A DNA stretch of 64,000 nt from an uncultured Lachnospiraceae bacterium (GCA_910586355.1 CAJUHJ010000012.1:36659-100658), one strand, 5' to 3'; positions 53,811 through 63,465 are shown, counted from the first letter of the stretch. Notes: generated by a model not told the origin, from the letters alone. Numbers and translations are program-made.

Positions 53811-55970
53811 TTATCCTCTTTCATTTAACAATATGACGTCTACCTCAAATTGTATCTCCAAATGGTCTAAATATCCCTGACTGTCGTTTCTATATTGTTC
53901 ATATTTCTTCCCGTCGTATCTGCCCAGCTGGTAAAAACTGTTTGTCATATCAATGCCAGAATCCTCTAACAGAGTCCTGGCGCTCGCCGTCAATTGGTTT
54001 AAAAACAATGTCTCTATCTGCTTCTTAAGCTCTACTCCTTTTCCGCTTCCGGTATCCATATCTTTCTCTACTGCGACTTCCAGCCGAATCTTAGTAAAAT
54101 ACACTAGTTTCTTATCACCCATAAAATTGTTTGTAACTTTTATCCGGTTTACCGTAACGGGAGTTTTATCTTCCAAAGTAAATGCCAGTTTTTTTATACT
54201 CCCCTGACAAAGATAAGATAAAACTGCTTCCCGGACACTAATTTCTCCTTTTGGGACGCCGCAGGAAAATGCGTAGTACTTTCGAATAATCGGAAGTCCT
54301 CCCTCCTCTTCTAAAACAGGAATCAATAAAAGCTGTTCTTTATTTGCCGATTCATTATAGAAATCGCCCAATGTAACTGTCGTTTTTAACTTATAATCAT
54401 CCCTGCTTTCCATCATTTCCTCTAAATAACTTCCAATCGCAGTATCCAGATTTTTATCTAAGGAAAGAATCTCAGCTGCATTTTCTGACACAAATAATAA
54501 CGTATTCCGGGCAATCAAATCTTCTTTTTGACATACCTGCAAAAACATTGCAAGAGAAGACGCATCTTCCATAAAATCTTCCGATAAAACCAACGCTTTC
54601 ATATGATTATAATCCATCATTTTATTTGTATTATTTGCATATTTTGAAATGCCCGTAAAAAAATCTTTATCTTCAATATAAAAATCTGTTCCGCTTGAAC
54701 TAACCGCATTCTCATCTGCAACTTTTGAAAGATCTTGAAATTTATAACTAATTTGGCAGGAATTTTCTTTTTTATCAATACCCATTGCCAAAGGAAACTT
54801 TCGGTTTTCAAGTTCCATCGTACTGCAGCCAGACAATAAACAAACAATTCCAAGCAGCATAGCGGTAGAAATTACACGTTTTCCTTTTCCACTAACTTTC
54901 AAGTACAATCCAGCCAAAAGAGGAATCAAAACAACAAGCGGAGTCGCTGCCTTTAAAAATATTGTATTCAGTAATTTTGTAAATTCCGCCGAGCGGTAAC
55001 TTATCACAGCAATCCCAAAGAAGGAAAGAGCCGAAATGAATATCCAGAGTTTTTCTTTTTTTCCTGCGGTCAGTTCTTTTGCATTTTCTGCCGCATAAAA
55101 CATACTGCTGCTTAACAGGGCAAACACGGTAAAAAACCAAATTGCTACCATAATCGCATCCTGACGCTGCAAAAATCCTCCCGGAATCTGAATCATACTC
55201 ATCAAAGTAACTGCCGGATATTCCAAAACATGAACTGCCGCTGTACCGAAAATCCCCTGTAAAACGACATAGAGCGCCAAAAGAATTCCGCCGCTAAACA
55301 ATACCGCGCATACGCACGCTCCACGAATAGAACCTTTTTTCTTTGCATAAGGAACAAGATATAATGCCACGCCAATCAGTGAAAACATTTCAAAACTAAA
55401 ATAACCGCCCATCATAATTTCTTCTATATCGTTTGTATAAAGCGGAAAGAGCCTGGAAATTTCTACATCCCTGGCCGCTAAGAATAACATAAGCAAAAGA
55501 GGCGCCATTAAGAACCAAAATAAAATTTCATAGATTCTGGCCCTTCCTTCAATTCCCTGTATAATTCCATACACTGCTAAACCCAGTATTCCAAGTACAA
55601 TCCAGTAAAAAGACTGTTCTTTTAACAGATTCGTCACCACAAGATGCCCAAAAATATATGACGTATACCCACCCAGGCAGATATAATACAGTGTATAAAA
55701 CAATAAAATAAGCGTACCCAAAATATTACCAAAACAACGCTTTAGAAAAATCGGATAGCTTTCTCCTTCTTCTAAAGAACGCAAAAGCCAGCCGATTACT
55801 ATACAATAACAAAGCCCTGCCAAAATTCCAAAAAGAATAGATACCATACCGTTTTTTTCTGTTGTTTTGGCAAGCGCTGACGGCAGCAGCAGCGTCCCAA
55901 TCCCAAGTAAATCATAAGTTAATAGACGAAACATCTGCCGTTTTGAAATTTTATTATTTTTTGAAAACAT
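53811..55970 (-). CDS. Fused GerAB-GerAC germinant receptor subunits
   Basis: A 719-residue protein that joins two proteins normally encoded separately. Residues 1-365 are GerAB, an amino acid-transporter-like membrane subunit with ten helices (starting RLLTYDLLGIGTLLLPSALA). After ten hydrophilic residues comes the hydrophobic segment and lipobox of a GerAC (LLGIVCLLSGC, Cys382), then the extracellular GerAC domain (about 383-719). The frame is continuous with no stop or frameshift, and no ATG, GTG or TTG with an RBS restarts translation before the GerAC part. The gene overlaps gerAA by 17 bases. It would detect a germinant at the spore inner membrane. What happens to the internal lipobox is unknown. 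Confidence 0.88.
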   Translation of the reverse strand: MFSKNNKISKRQMFRLLTYDLLGIGTLLLPSALAKTTEKNGMVSILFGILAGLCYCIVIGWLLRSLEEGESYPIFLKRCFGNILGTLILLFYTLYYICLGGYTSYIFGHLVVTNLLKEQSFYWIVLGILGLAVYGIIQGIEGRARIYEILFWFLMAPLLLMLFLAARDVEISRLFPLYTNDIEEIMMGGYFSFEMFSLIGVALYLVPYAKKKGSIRGACVCAVLFSGGILLALYVVLQGIFGTAAVHVLEYPAVTLMSMIQIPGGFLQRQDAIMVAIWFFTVFALLSSSMFYAAENAKELTAGKKEKLWIFISALSFFGIAVISYRSAEFTKLLNTIFLKAATPLVVLIPLLAGLYLKVSGKGKRVISTAMLLGIVCLLSGCSTMELENRKFPLAMGIDKKENSCQISYKFQDLSKVADENAVSSSGTDFYIEDKDFFTGISKYANNTNKMMDYNHMKALVLSEDFMEDASSLAMFLQVCQKEDLIARNTLLFVSENAAEILSLDKNLDTAIGSYLEEMMESRDDYKLKTTVTLGDFYNESANKEQLLLIPVLEEEGGLPIIRKYYAFSCGVPKGEISVREAVLSYLCQGSIKKLAFTLEDKTPVTVNRIKVTNNFMGDKKLVYFTKIRLEVAVEKDMDTGSGKGVELKKQIETLFLNQLTASARTLLEDSGIDMTNSFYQLGRYDGKKYEQYRNDSQGYLDHLEIQFEVDVILLNERG

Positions 55971-57444
55971 CTGAATCCTTCTTTCTCAACCGTATTCTCT
56001 GATTCCTTTTTGAATAGATGGGACGCTTTCGCATCATAAACAAAGGCAGACGTATCAAGGAATCCCGCTCATCCTCATACCCATTCAAATCTGCTCCTAC
56101 AAACGGCATTAAATATGGGATTCCAAAACTTTTTAAATGAGACAAATGAACCAGCAAAAGCAAAAGCCCAAACAAAAATCCATAAAATCCAAGCCACGAA
56201 CAAAGCAGTATAAAACCAAATTTCAAAAGACGAAAAGCCGTTGCAAATTCTTCATTTGGAATTGCAAACGAACAAAGCGCCGTAAATGCTACTACGATTA
56301 CTACGATTGGACTGACAATATTTGCCTCCACCGCAGCCTGTCCAATAATCAGTCCACCTACAATTCCAATCGTATTTCCCATAGCCCCAGGCAGCCGTAC
56401 ACCCGCTTCCCGCAATAATTCAAATGCAATTTCCATAAGCAAGACTTCGATCACCGCCGGAAAAGGAACGCCCTGTCTGGCCGCCGCAAACGACAATAAC
56501 AGAGTCGTTGGAAGTATCTGTGTATGAAAATTCGTAACTGCTAAATATAGGCCCGGAACTGTCATTGCAAAAAAAGCCGCTATATACCTGATAAATCTTC
56601 CAAAAGAAGCAATTTCCCACCGGTTATAATAATCATCGCTTGTCTTAATAAAGGAATTATAATCTGTCGGCAAAATCAGCCCGGTTGGAGAATTATCCGA
56701 CAATAGTACAACTCTGCCTTCTAAAACCGCCATTGCCGCCCGGTCAGGTCTTTGTGTCGTTTGGAACTGCGGAAAAGGAGAATACCATTTTTCTTCTGAT
56801 AACTGCTCAATCACTCCACTATCCAATACGCCGTCAATTTCATACCGGCTGACGCGGTATTCAATTTCCTGCAACAAGCTTGGATACACCAAATCCTCCA
56901 TATACACAAGGTCTACGTTTGTCTTTGATCTTGTGCCCGCTTTCAATTCTTTTACTTTTAACTTGGGAGTCCTTAAACGCTTTCGAATCAACGCTGTATT
57001 GACTTTGATGGAATCCACAAATCCTTCTCTCGAACCGCGTATCACTTTTTCTGACTGCGGTTCCTGCACCGGCATAGACGGATAACCTTTATCCGGTATT
57101 TTAATGGCTTTGTCAAATCCGTCTACAAACAATATGACATCGCCCGTAAAAAGCATATCTGCCGCTTCTTCTATCGTATCAAACGTCGTCATGTCTGAAA
57201 TTCCAAGAGCATTTTTTTCCAGCGCCTCATGGATTTCTTTTCTTGACATACTGCAAAACTGATTCAATAATTTTCCAATTACAGAACTTTCAAACAAAAA
57301 ACTTCCGCCCGTAACTTCCACATATGCAAGAAAGCATCCAATATCCTTATTTTTTCCGAGCAGCATTGTTTTCTTTTTAATATCCGCCGACTCGCCTAAA
57401 AGAGCTAAAAATGCTTTCTTATTTTTACTTAATTCTCTTTCCAT
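55954..57444 (-). CDS. gerAA: Spore germination protein GerAA
   Basis: A 496-residue GerA-type subunit: soluble N-terminal domain (about 1-270), then five or six helices (about 285-450) and a basic C-terminal tail. Recognised segments include GSREGFVDSIKVNTALIRKR and QEIEYRVSRYEIDGVLDSG, conserved in GerAA/SpoVAF proteins. With the GerAB-GerAC fusion it forms the spore inner-membrane germinant receptor. RBS GAGGTG precedes ATG57444. No sigma-G promoter of the usual form was found in the short upstream spacer. Confidence 0.93.
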   Translation of the reverse strand: MERELSKNKKAFLALLGESADIKKKTMLLGKNKDIGCFLAYVEVTGGSFLFESSVIGKLLNQFCSMSRKEIHEALEKNALGISDMTTFDTIEEAADMLFTGDVILFVDGFDKAIKIPDKGYPSMPVQEPQSEKVIRGSREGFVDSIKVNTALIRKRLRTPKLKVKELKAGTRSKTNVDLVYMEDLVYPSLLQEIEYRVSRYEIDGVLDSGVIEQLSEEKWYSPFPQFQTTQRPDRAAMAVLEGRVVLLSDNSPTGLILPTDYNSFIKTSDDYYNRWEIASFGRFIRYIAAFFAMTVPGLYLAVTNFHTQILPTTLLLSFAAARQGVPFPAVIEVLLMEIAFELLREAGVRLPGAMGNTIGIVGGLIIGQAAVEANIVSPIVVIVVAFTALCSFAIPNEEFATAFRLLKFGFILLCSWLGFYGFLFGLLLLLVHLSHLKSFGIPYLMPFVGADLNGYEDERDSLIRLPLFMMRKRPIYSKRNQRIRLRKKDSDVFKK

Positions 57445-57520
57445 CTCTGTTCACCTCCACAAAACAAGCAGCAATTCCATTGACGTTGTCGCTTCACAGT
57501 TTACGAAGTTTTTACAAAAT

Positions 57521-57553
57521 AAAAAATAGGAATAGATACCCTCTACTCCTATT
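57521..57553 (-). terminator. Terminator of ispE-gntR
   Basis: On the - strand AATAGGAGTAGA, five-base loop, TCTATTCCTATT (12 bp with one G-U pair), then TTTTATTTT. It ends the GntR gene and lies ahead of gerAA. Confidence 0.88.
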
Positions 57554-57578
57554 GTAGTATTTTCGTTTCGTCTTTCTT

Positions 57579-58250
57579 TTATTCTTGTCCGCGGATAATA
57601 TCCTTAACAGCGTCTGCCTGATTACTCACATGCTTTTTCATCATTTCAGCCACATACTCTTTATCTTTATTTGACAGCCCAAAAAGTATCTGCTGATGCT
57701 CGTCAATTAAATGCGGATAATTCATTTCATCTTTCAAATATTCCACACGATAGCGGTAAATTTCCTCCCGCAAGTGATTTAGCATCCCTATAAGCCTTGG
57801 ATTGTCTGCCGCCTGATAAATCAAATCATGGAAATTCATATCAGCTTCTGCAATCTTTTTAATATCTTTTGTCCGAACAGCCTGTCCAAATTTCTTCACC
57901 TGTATTGACAGCATAGTAAGCTGCTCCTTTGATATTGTTTCACAAGCAAGCTGTACTGCCAAAACTTCTAAAGCCTCTCTAATTTTTAATACATCCTCCA
58001 TTTCCTTTTCTGTCATTTTCGCAACTTCGGCGCCTTTTCTTGGAATTGTAACTGCCAATCCCTCCTGCTGCAGCATACGGATTGCCTCTCGAATCGGGGT
58101 ACGGCTTACCCCAAGCTTTTCAGCCAGCTGCAGTTCCATCAGCCGTTCTCCGGGCTTTAAATCCCCTTTTAAAATTGCTTCACGCAGCGTGTGAAATACT
58201 ACATCCCGAAGGGGCAGATATACATCAGACTTTAATTCTAAATTTTCCAT
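57579..58250 (-). CDS. GntR-family transcriptional regulator (FCD type)
   Basis: A 223-residue regulator. The N-terminal winged helix (about 10-75) reads LPLRDVVFHTLREAILKGDLKPGERL and LGVSRTPIREAIRMLQQEG, the GntR signature; the C-terminal FCD domain (about 80-215) is all-helical with the metal/ligand histidine positions DMNFHDLIYQAADN and HQQIL. I place the start at ATG58250 because GGAGGG stands five bases ahead; the ORF-start ATG four codons earlier supplies that same sequence. FCD regulators usually sense a carboxylic acid; target genes are not evident. It follows ispE in one operon. Confidence 0.9.
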   Translation of the reverse strand: MENLELKSDVYLPLRDVVFHTLREAILKGDLKPGERLMELQLAEKLGVSRTPIREAIRMLQQEGLAVTIPRKGAEVAKMTEKEMEDVLKIREALEVLAVQLACETISKEQLTMLSIQVKKFGQAVRTKDIKKIAEADMNFHDLIYQAADNPRLIGMLNHLREEIYRYRVEYLKDEMNYPHLIDEHQQILFGLSNKDKEYVAEMMKKHVSNQADAVKDIIRGQE

Positions 58251-58291
58251 AACGCCCTCCATATTGTCATTTCGTTTGTCTCATTCATATG

Positions 58292-59167
58292 CTATTGTCT
58301 GCGATTATTATAAATACTAGTCAAATAGACCTGCTTTGCCAGTTTCGATTGTTTCATCTGGCTGTAAGCATTTTGTGCAGTATGCTCATCTTCAAACAGA
58401 CCAAATACCGTAGGCCCGCTTCCGCTCATCATAGCAGCCAATGCCCCGCTTTCCATCATACAACGTTTTATCTCGTCAATAACCGGATATTTCGGAATCG
58501 TCACTGTTTCCAAAAGATTCCCCATATGCGCCGTTATTCCTTTTAAATCATGTTTTCTTATCGCAGCAACCTGCGCATAAATATTCGGATGTTTTGTGTG
58601 CTCATCCAGTTTCAGGTTTTCATAGACATATTTTGTAGATACCCCGATTCCAGGCTTAGCAATCAATACGGGACATTTCGGTACCGGAGGCAGACTTTTT
58701 AGTTTTTCTCCTATTCCCTCAGCCAAAGCCGTTCCCCGCATTAAACAATAAGGAACGTCAGCGCCTATCTGTGCTCCAAGTTCCATTAATTTCTGCCGTT
58801 TGATACCCAGATGAAATAATTCATTCATCCCATATAAAACGGCCGCCGCATCTGTGCTCCCGCCTGCCATTCCAGCCGCAATTGGAATATATTTTTGAAG
58901 TTTTACAGAGACTCCCTCTTTCATTTCATAAGTTTCCTGCAAAAGTTTTGCAGCTTTATAAATCAGATTACTTTCATCTGTCGGTAAAAAATCCAAATTT
59001 GCAGTAATTGAGATACCCTGCTCTTTTTTCTTTGTAATCAAAAGCTGATCATACAAATGAATCGTCTGCATAATCATTCGAACTTCATGGTATACATCTT
59101 CCCTTTTCCGGACAACGTCCAAACCCAAATTTATTTTTGCCAACGCTTTGACATTTATCTTATCCAT
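58292..59167 (-). CDS. ispE: 4-diphosphocytidyl-2-C-methyl-D-erythritol kinase
   Basis: A 291-residue GHMP kinase of the MEP isoprenoid pathway: it phosphorylates CDP-ME. NVKALAKINLGLDVV is the N-terminal conserved segment and PIAAGMAGGSTDAAAVL the ATP-binding glycine loop; a late GSGPTVFGLF matches the C-terminal GHMP motif. ATG59167 is chosen because GGAGGG lies in front of it; longer readings go through an upstream ATG that only supplies this site. Cotranscribed with gntR. Its presence means the MEP route is used. Confidence 0.95.
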   Translation of the reverse strand: MDKINVKALAKINLGLDVVRKREDVYHEVRMIMQTIHLYDQLLITKKKEQGISITANLDFLPTDESNLIYKAAKLLQETYEMKEGVSVKLQKYIPIAAGMAGGSTDAAAVLYGMNELFHLGIKRQKLMELGAQIGADVPYCLMRGTALAEGIGEKLKSLPPVPKCPVLIAKPGIGVSTKYVYENLKLDEHTKHPNIYAQVAAIRKHDLKGITAHMGNLLETVTIPKYPVIDEIKRCMMESGALAAMMSGSGPTVFGLFEDEHTAQNAYSQMKQSKLAKQVYLTSIYNNRRQ

Positions 59168-59340
59168 CCGCTTTCCCTCCATAAAATATTTTAAAGCCGC
59201 GATGTTTTTGTACCAAAAAAATTTTACCATTAAAGAAAAAAAAGGTCAATTCTACTTTACTTTTTCTTCCAGTCTGCCGATATAAAAATTGATACCAGAA
59301 AATATGGATATAATTTATTATACCAAGGAGGGTAAGTATT

Positions 59341-59967
59341 ATGAGTAGTATTGGTGCAATTAATAATTCTTCGTACTATCCGACAGCAAAAGCAGATTCT
59401 ACTGCTAAAACTTCTGAAAAAGAAAGTACAGAAAAAGCTGCGGAAAACAAACAGCAGACAGACGGCGTTGTATACGAAAAAGGTTCATCCACAAAGAACA
59501 CAGAATACGTCAAGAAAAACTCCGCTTTGATTCAAAAATTAAAAGCAGACTCCGAAAACAGAGTTCAGCAGATGAGAACTCTTGTAGAACAAATGATGAG
59601 CAAACAGGGCGCTGCTGTCGGAAAAGCAGATGATATGTGGCGTTTCTTAGCCGGCGGAAACTTTACAGTAACTGCTGATGTAAAAGCTCAGGCTCAAAAA
59701 GACATTGCAGACGACGGCTACTGGGGCGTAGCGCAGACTTCCGACCGTATCGTAGATTTTGCCAAAGCCCTAAGCGGCAACGATCCTGCAAAAGCAGACA
59801 AAATGATCGAAGCTTTCAAAAAAGGTTTCCAACAAGCTACCGGAAGCTGGGGCAAAAAACTTCCAGACATCTCCCAGCGTACTTACGACGCAGTTATGGA
59901 AAAATTTGATGCTTGGAAAAACGGCACTGAAAAAGCCGAAGAAACAAATAATTCAACGGAAGCATAA
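59341..59967 (+). CDS. Conserved protein of unknown function
   Basis: A 208-residue soluble protein. The N-terminal 75 residues are Ser/Thr/Lys/Glu-rich and probably disordered. The C-terminal domain (about 80-195) is a tidy helical-looking unit (DDMWRFLAGG, DIADDGYWGVAQTSDRIVDFAKAL, KAFKKGFQQATGSWGKKL). I have seen this domain in Clostridia as a hypothetical family but cannot name it. There is no signal peptide. It has a clean AAGGAGG site before ATG59341 and its own strong terminator, which argues for a well-expressed single gene. Confidence 0.8.
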   Translation: MSSIGAINNSSYYPTAKADSTAKTSEKESTEKAAENKQQTDGVVYEKGSSTKNTEYVKKNSALIQKLKADSENRVQQMRTLVEQMMSKQGAAVGKADDMWRFLAGGNFTVTADVKAQAQKDIADDGYWGVAQTSDRIVDFAKALSGNDPAKADKMIEAFKKGFQQATGSWGKKLPDISQRTYDAVMEKFDAWKNGTEKAEETNNSTEA

Positions 59968-59988
59968 AAATTATCCCGACGTATATTG

Positions 59989-60034
59989 AAACCTCCAGAC
60001 TGGCGTATCTAAAACTACCCAGTTTGGAGGTTTT
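59989..60034 (+). terminator. Terminator of the 208-residue protein gene
   Basis: AAACCTCCAGACTGG (59989-60003) pairs with CCAGTTTGGAGGTTT (60019-60033), 15 bp with one G-U pair, then TTTT. Confidence 0.9.
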
Positions 60035-60072
60035 ATTCTGGCTGGAATAAGTTTCAATTCCATATCCTGCCC

Positions 60073-62734
60073 TCACTTTATCGACTCCATTAGATTAAGC
60101 AGGCTCTGATAACTGTCAACATCGTGATACTTTACTTTACTCGTGGACATTTCATTAAACAGCTTCTTTGCACAAGAAATTTTCACCTGTTCAATCGGTC
60201 TAAGTTCAAGGCTTTCCATTGTTCCTTTGGTTTCAGCAATAAAGAAAATATGCTTAACTTTATCCTCATAGAAAGCGATTGCCCAGTCAGGAGAGTAGTT
60301 ACCGACCGGAGTGGGAATTTGGAAAGTTCTAGGCAGTTTTGCGTAAACGCATACTTCGTCAGCTAAATCTATTTTCTCAACAAATTTTCTCTCAATACTC
60401 TTTTCGGCAGAACCATCGGTAAACACATAGTCTTGAATGGCTTTCTTTGCAAGGAACGCCTTGCCGAAGCTTGGTGTATTCTTTTCGGCTGTAAAGATAG
60501 CGCTGTCGTATTCTCCCTCGATCGTATCGTAGGAGATATGCTCGACTATCATCGCAGCTTTTTGCTCGTTGATAAGCCTTATAACTTTTGTGATAAATTC
60601 CTCCGGATTATTTTTGAACATATAAAGCTTGAAACTCTTTCTTGGCAAAATTCTCATTGAGAGGATTATCCCTAACCTTTGTTTCGTGACCGTCTGTAAA
60701 CATATCTTTCAAAATACTGTCATCATAAACAGACTGAATCAGCGAATGAATCCCATCCGTCATAGGCTTTAGTTCTTCAGGTAATTCGACAACCGTACCG
60801 TTCTTTACATCTTGACGGTACTTGTCTGTAACCTTACGCTTCATATCTACATAACCGTTCTGAATCAGATAGAACTCGATAACACTGGCTGCGTTGTCAT
60901 CAATGAGCGTAAGTACATCGTCAACTTTTACATACTTTCCTTTGAAATATTCGCTTGTTGCAACGGTCGGTCTGCCATAAAGAACGGTTTTAATATCCGA
61001 CTGTAAATCCGTAACAAAGCTCTTATAGCTTTCGCTTGCGACAACCGTAAGAGTATTAATATCGTGTACAGCTTCTCCGCAGCTTCCCACATCCATACGA
61101 TTACCGTTCTGATTTACGCACAAACGAAGTCCACGACCAACCTCCTGGCGTTTTGCCATGTTACTGTCGGAATGTTTTAGCGTACAAATCTGAAATACAT
61201 TTGGGTTGTCCCAACCCTCACGCAGAGCCGAATGGGAAAAGATAAATCTTGTCGGCTCGTCAAAGGACAGTAAGCGTTCCTTGTTTTTCAAAATAAGGTC
61301 ATAGGCAGAAATATCATCTGAAAACTCACTGCCACGCTTTAACTGGCTGTTTATGCTTCTGCCCGTCTTTTTGTCAATGCTGAAATATCCCTTATGTACC
61401 GCACTTGCATCGCTGCAAGTAGATTTCAAATACTTCTGATACGGCGTATCAAGCCTATCAATATACTCATTCAATACGCCGATATATTCCTGCTCGAACA
61501 TTACACCGTATTCGCCAAGCGCTTCATCGCTATTCTCATCATACTGACGATACTTTGCTACTTCGTCAATAAAGAATAAAGACAGACACTTGATACCCAT
61601 ATGAAAGAGCTTTTCTTCCTTTTCAAAATGAGAAAGAATCGTCTCTCTAATTTGAATACGACGTATATCTTTTTCGGAAACATCGCCGGATTTGATTGCC
61701 TCACCATTCGTAAAAGTTACTGTTCCACAAAGTGGGTCAATTTCAGATATGATGTAACCCTTGTACTGTTCCATTTGGTGAGAAACATCATATAAATCAT
61801 CACCTACGCCGAGAATTCGGCTTTCTCGGTTAATGGATTTTTTATATCCAATTTCAAGTTCGATTTTTGCCTTCGGCGGCTTCTTACCTGAAAGTACAAT
61901 CTGCCCAAGATACAGATAACTGTCCGTACCCCTAAAATGCTTTACCTCAAAGCCTTTGACTTCAATTTTCTTAACCAGCTTCTTATTAAATGCATCCAAA
62001 GCGTCCAACACATAGATAACATTGTGCTGTTCCTTATGGGTAGCCGAGTAGTTAAGGCAAAAAAGCGGATTGAAATTTTTCAGAGCCTTCCTGGTAACAT
62101 TTCCACCCATTTTCTGCGGCTCATCCAAAATGATTATTGGTCTGTTCTCCTTGATTACATCAATCGGGCGGCGAGATCCGAATTCATCACGCTTTGAGTA
62201 AATAATACGAGCTTCCTTACTGCGGCCATCCTCTTTCAGAGAAGACGCAAAAGCCTGCGTGTTAATAATCATTACATTGATACCAGCGCTTGATGAAAAG
62301 TTGTCAAGCTGGTTTAAATTGGAACTGTTGTAGATAAAAAAACGAGCCTTTTTGCCATAATGCTCCATAAAATGGCCGACGGTAATCTCAAAGGATTTTT
62401 TTACGCCCTCACGGATAGCAATACTCGGCACAACAACGATAAACTTACTCCAGCCGTATTTCTTGTTCAGTTCAAACATCGTCTTGATATACACATAGGT
62501 TTTACCTGTACCGGTTTCCATTTCAATATCAAGGCTGCACCTACCCAAATCTTTGACGAGCGAAGCAGAAAGTTTAATATTGTTTTGACTCTGTAAGGTC
62601 TGTATATTGTGGAGCAACTGATCGTCGGAAAGCTCCACCCATTCATTCTTATATCCATTATCGTTAGTTGGGTCATATAGCCCCATTTCTTCGTCTGTCA
62701 ACCCCAAAGTCATCTGCATATCATCAGACTTCAT
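60073..62734 (-). pseudogene. Type III restriction endonuclease (res), broken by an internal deletion and frameshift
   Basis: The 3' piece (60073-60657) and the 5' piece (60608-62734, 708 codons) together correspond to a type III Res subunit. The 5' piece has the helicase Walker A EMETGTGKTYVY, the DEPQ box in IIILDEPQKMGG and the motif VI-like EVGRGLRL. It also starts inside Res: family members begin some tens of residues earlier. It ends at NFAKKEFQALYVQK. The 3' piece picks up in another frame at MFKNNPEEFITK and carries the C-terminal nuclease segment SPDWAIAFYEDKVKHIFFIAETKG. In intact Res a stretch of well over 100 residues lies between these points, so the junction is a deletion with a frame change. 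Not functional as written. Confidence 0.85.
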
Positions 62735-62744
62735 TTTACCAAGG

Positions 62745-63107
62745 TCACGGATATAACTGAGTTTCCTGCAGCAGCTTCAAGACTTCAAGGTTATCCCCCT
62801 CGATATAGAGATTTTCTGTATTATCAAAGTCAACGCTTTCCTCTCTGCATGGACGAAGGGTTTTGTTTATGGGTGCATTGGCAAGAAGAACAGACTTCTT
62901 CTTGTCAGGCCAAGTAAACTGATAGCGTTCCTCATTTCCGTCAACAACTTTACAGGAAATCTCCTGCATAAGAACATCTTTGTCAATGGCACGTACTACC
63001 TCGCCGTTTTCATCCATCGTCTCTGTAATGGCATTTGGGAATATGGCCGCCAACTTCTTGAAATTTTTATCAGCTTTATTTGCGGTCTGCATTTTGAGTT
63101 TGTCCAT
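62745..63107 (-). pseudogene. Type III DNA methyltransferase (mod), truncated to its first 120 codons
   Basis: From ATG63107, behind GGGGTG, the fragment reads as the N-terminus of a type III Mod: KLAAIFPNAITETMDENGEV, ERYQFTWPDKKKSVLLANAPI, ENLYIEGDNLEVLKLLQET. It then breaks after LLQET and stops four codons later. All methyltransferase motifs (the DPPY box and FxGxG) would lie beyond this point and are absent. The next sequence is already the interior of res. An in-frame reading from 63191 adds 28 codons of unrecognised sequence upstream. Confidence 0.85.
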
Positions 63108-63284
63108 TTTTTCACCCCGTATATCGTATTTTACTAACATACTTACATCTTCTTGTAATAATTCAGCTATTAAAGTATTGTCATCCGCCATCTCATTAGA
63201 ATGTTTTATAGTTTAATGTACTCTTTTTAAAATAAGCCTTGTTATTTCATTTTGTAACTTATCGTATCACTCCTGATGCGATGT

Positions 63285-63313
63285 TTGAAATAAATATTTT
63301 CCCATTCTTTATA
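63285..63313 (+). promoter_or_regulatory. Candidate promoter of the 22-codon peptide gene
   Basis: TTGAAA (63285-63290), 17 bp, TTTATA (63308-63313). The RNA would start near 63320, about 40 nt ahead of the peptide ATG. Confidence 0.5.
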
Positions 63314-63336
63314 AGATTATGTTTTTACATAACTGC

Positions 63337-63345
63337 ATTATATCA
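63337..63345 (-). promoter_or_regulatory. Extended -10 promoter on the opposite strand
   Basis: On the - strand TGATATAAT is a perfect extended -10 with a start point near 63330. It fits as the old promoter of the mod gene. Its RNA start overlaps the leader of the peptide gene on the other strand. Confidence 0.5.
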
Positions 63346-63360
63346 TACAGCGGAGGAAAG

Positions 63361-63429
63361 ATGATTGTCGTTGTCCAACTTTTTCTCTTTTTATTAGGAA
63401 TCATGACAGGAAGGGGGCTGTCGCTTTAA
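63361..63429 (+). CDS. 22-residue hydrophobic peptide gene
   Basis: ATG63361 follows GCGGAGGAAAG, among the best ribosome binding sites of the window. The peptide is a single hydrophobic stretch (IVVVQLFLFLLGIM, about residues 2-15) with a short basic/polar tail (TGRGLSL). The stop is part of the following hairpin. Size, hydrophobicity, own promoter and terminator are like membrane-acting toxins of type I toxin-antitoxin loci, but I do not recognise the sequence, and no proven antisense RNA is visible. It may also be a chance reading. Confidence 0.5.
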   Translation: MIVVVQLFLFLLGIMTGRGLSL

Positions 63430-63465
63430 CGATTAAAAAATCGTGAAGCGGCAGTTTCCTTTTTG
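63417..63465 (+). terminator. Terminator of the peptide gene
   Basis: GCTGTCGCTT (63417-63426) pairs with AAGCGGCAGT (63446-63455) and an inner CGATT/AATCG helix, followed by TTTCCTTTTTG. The first arm contains the end of the peptide gene. Confidence 0.75.
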
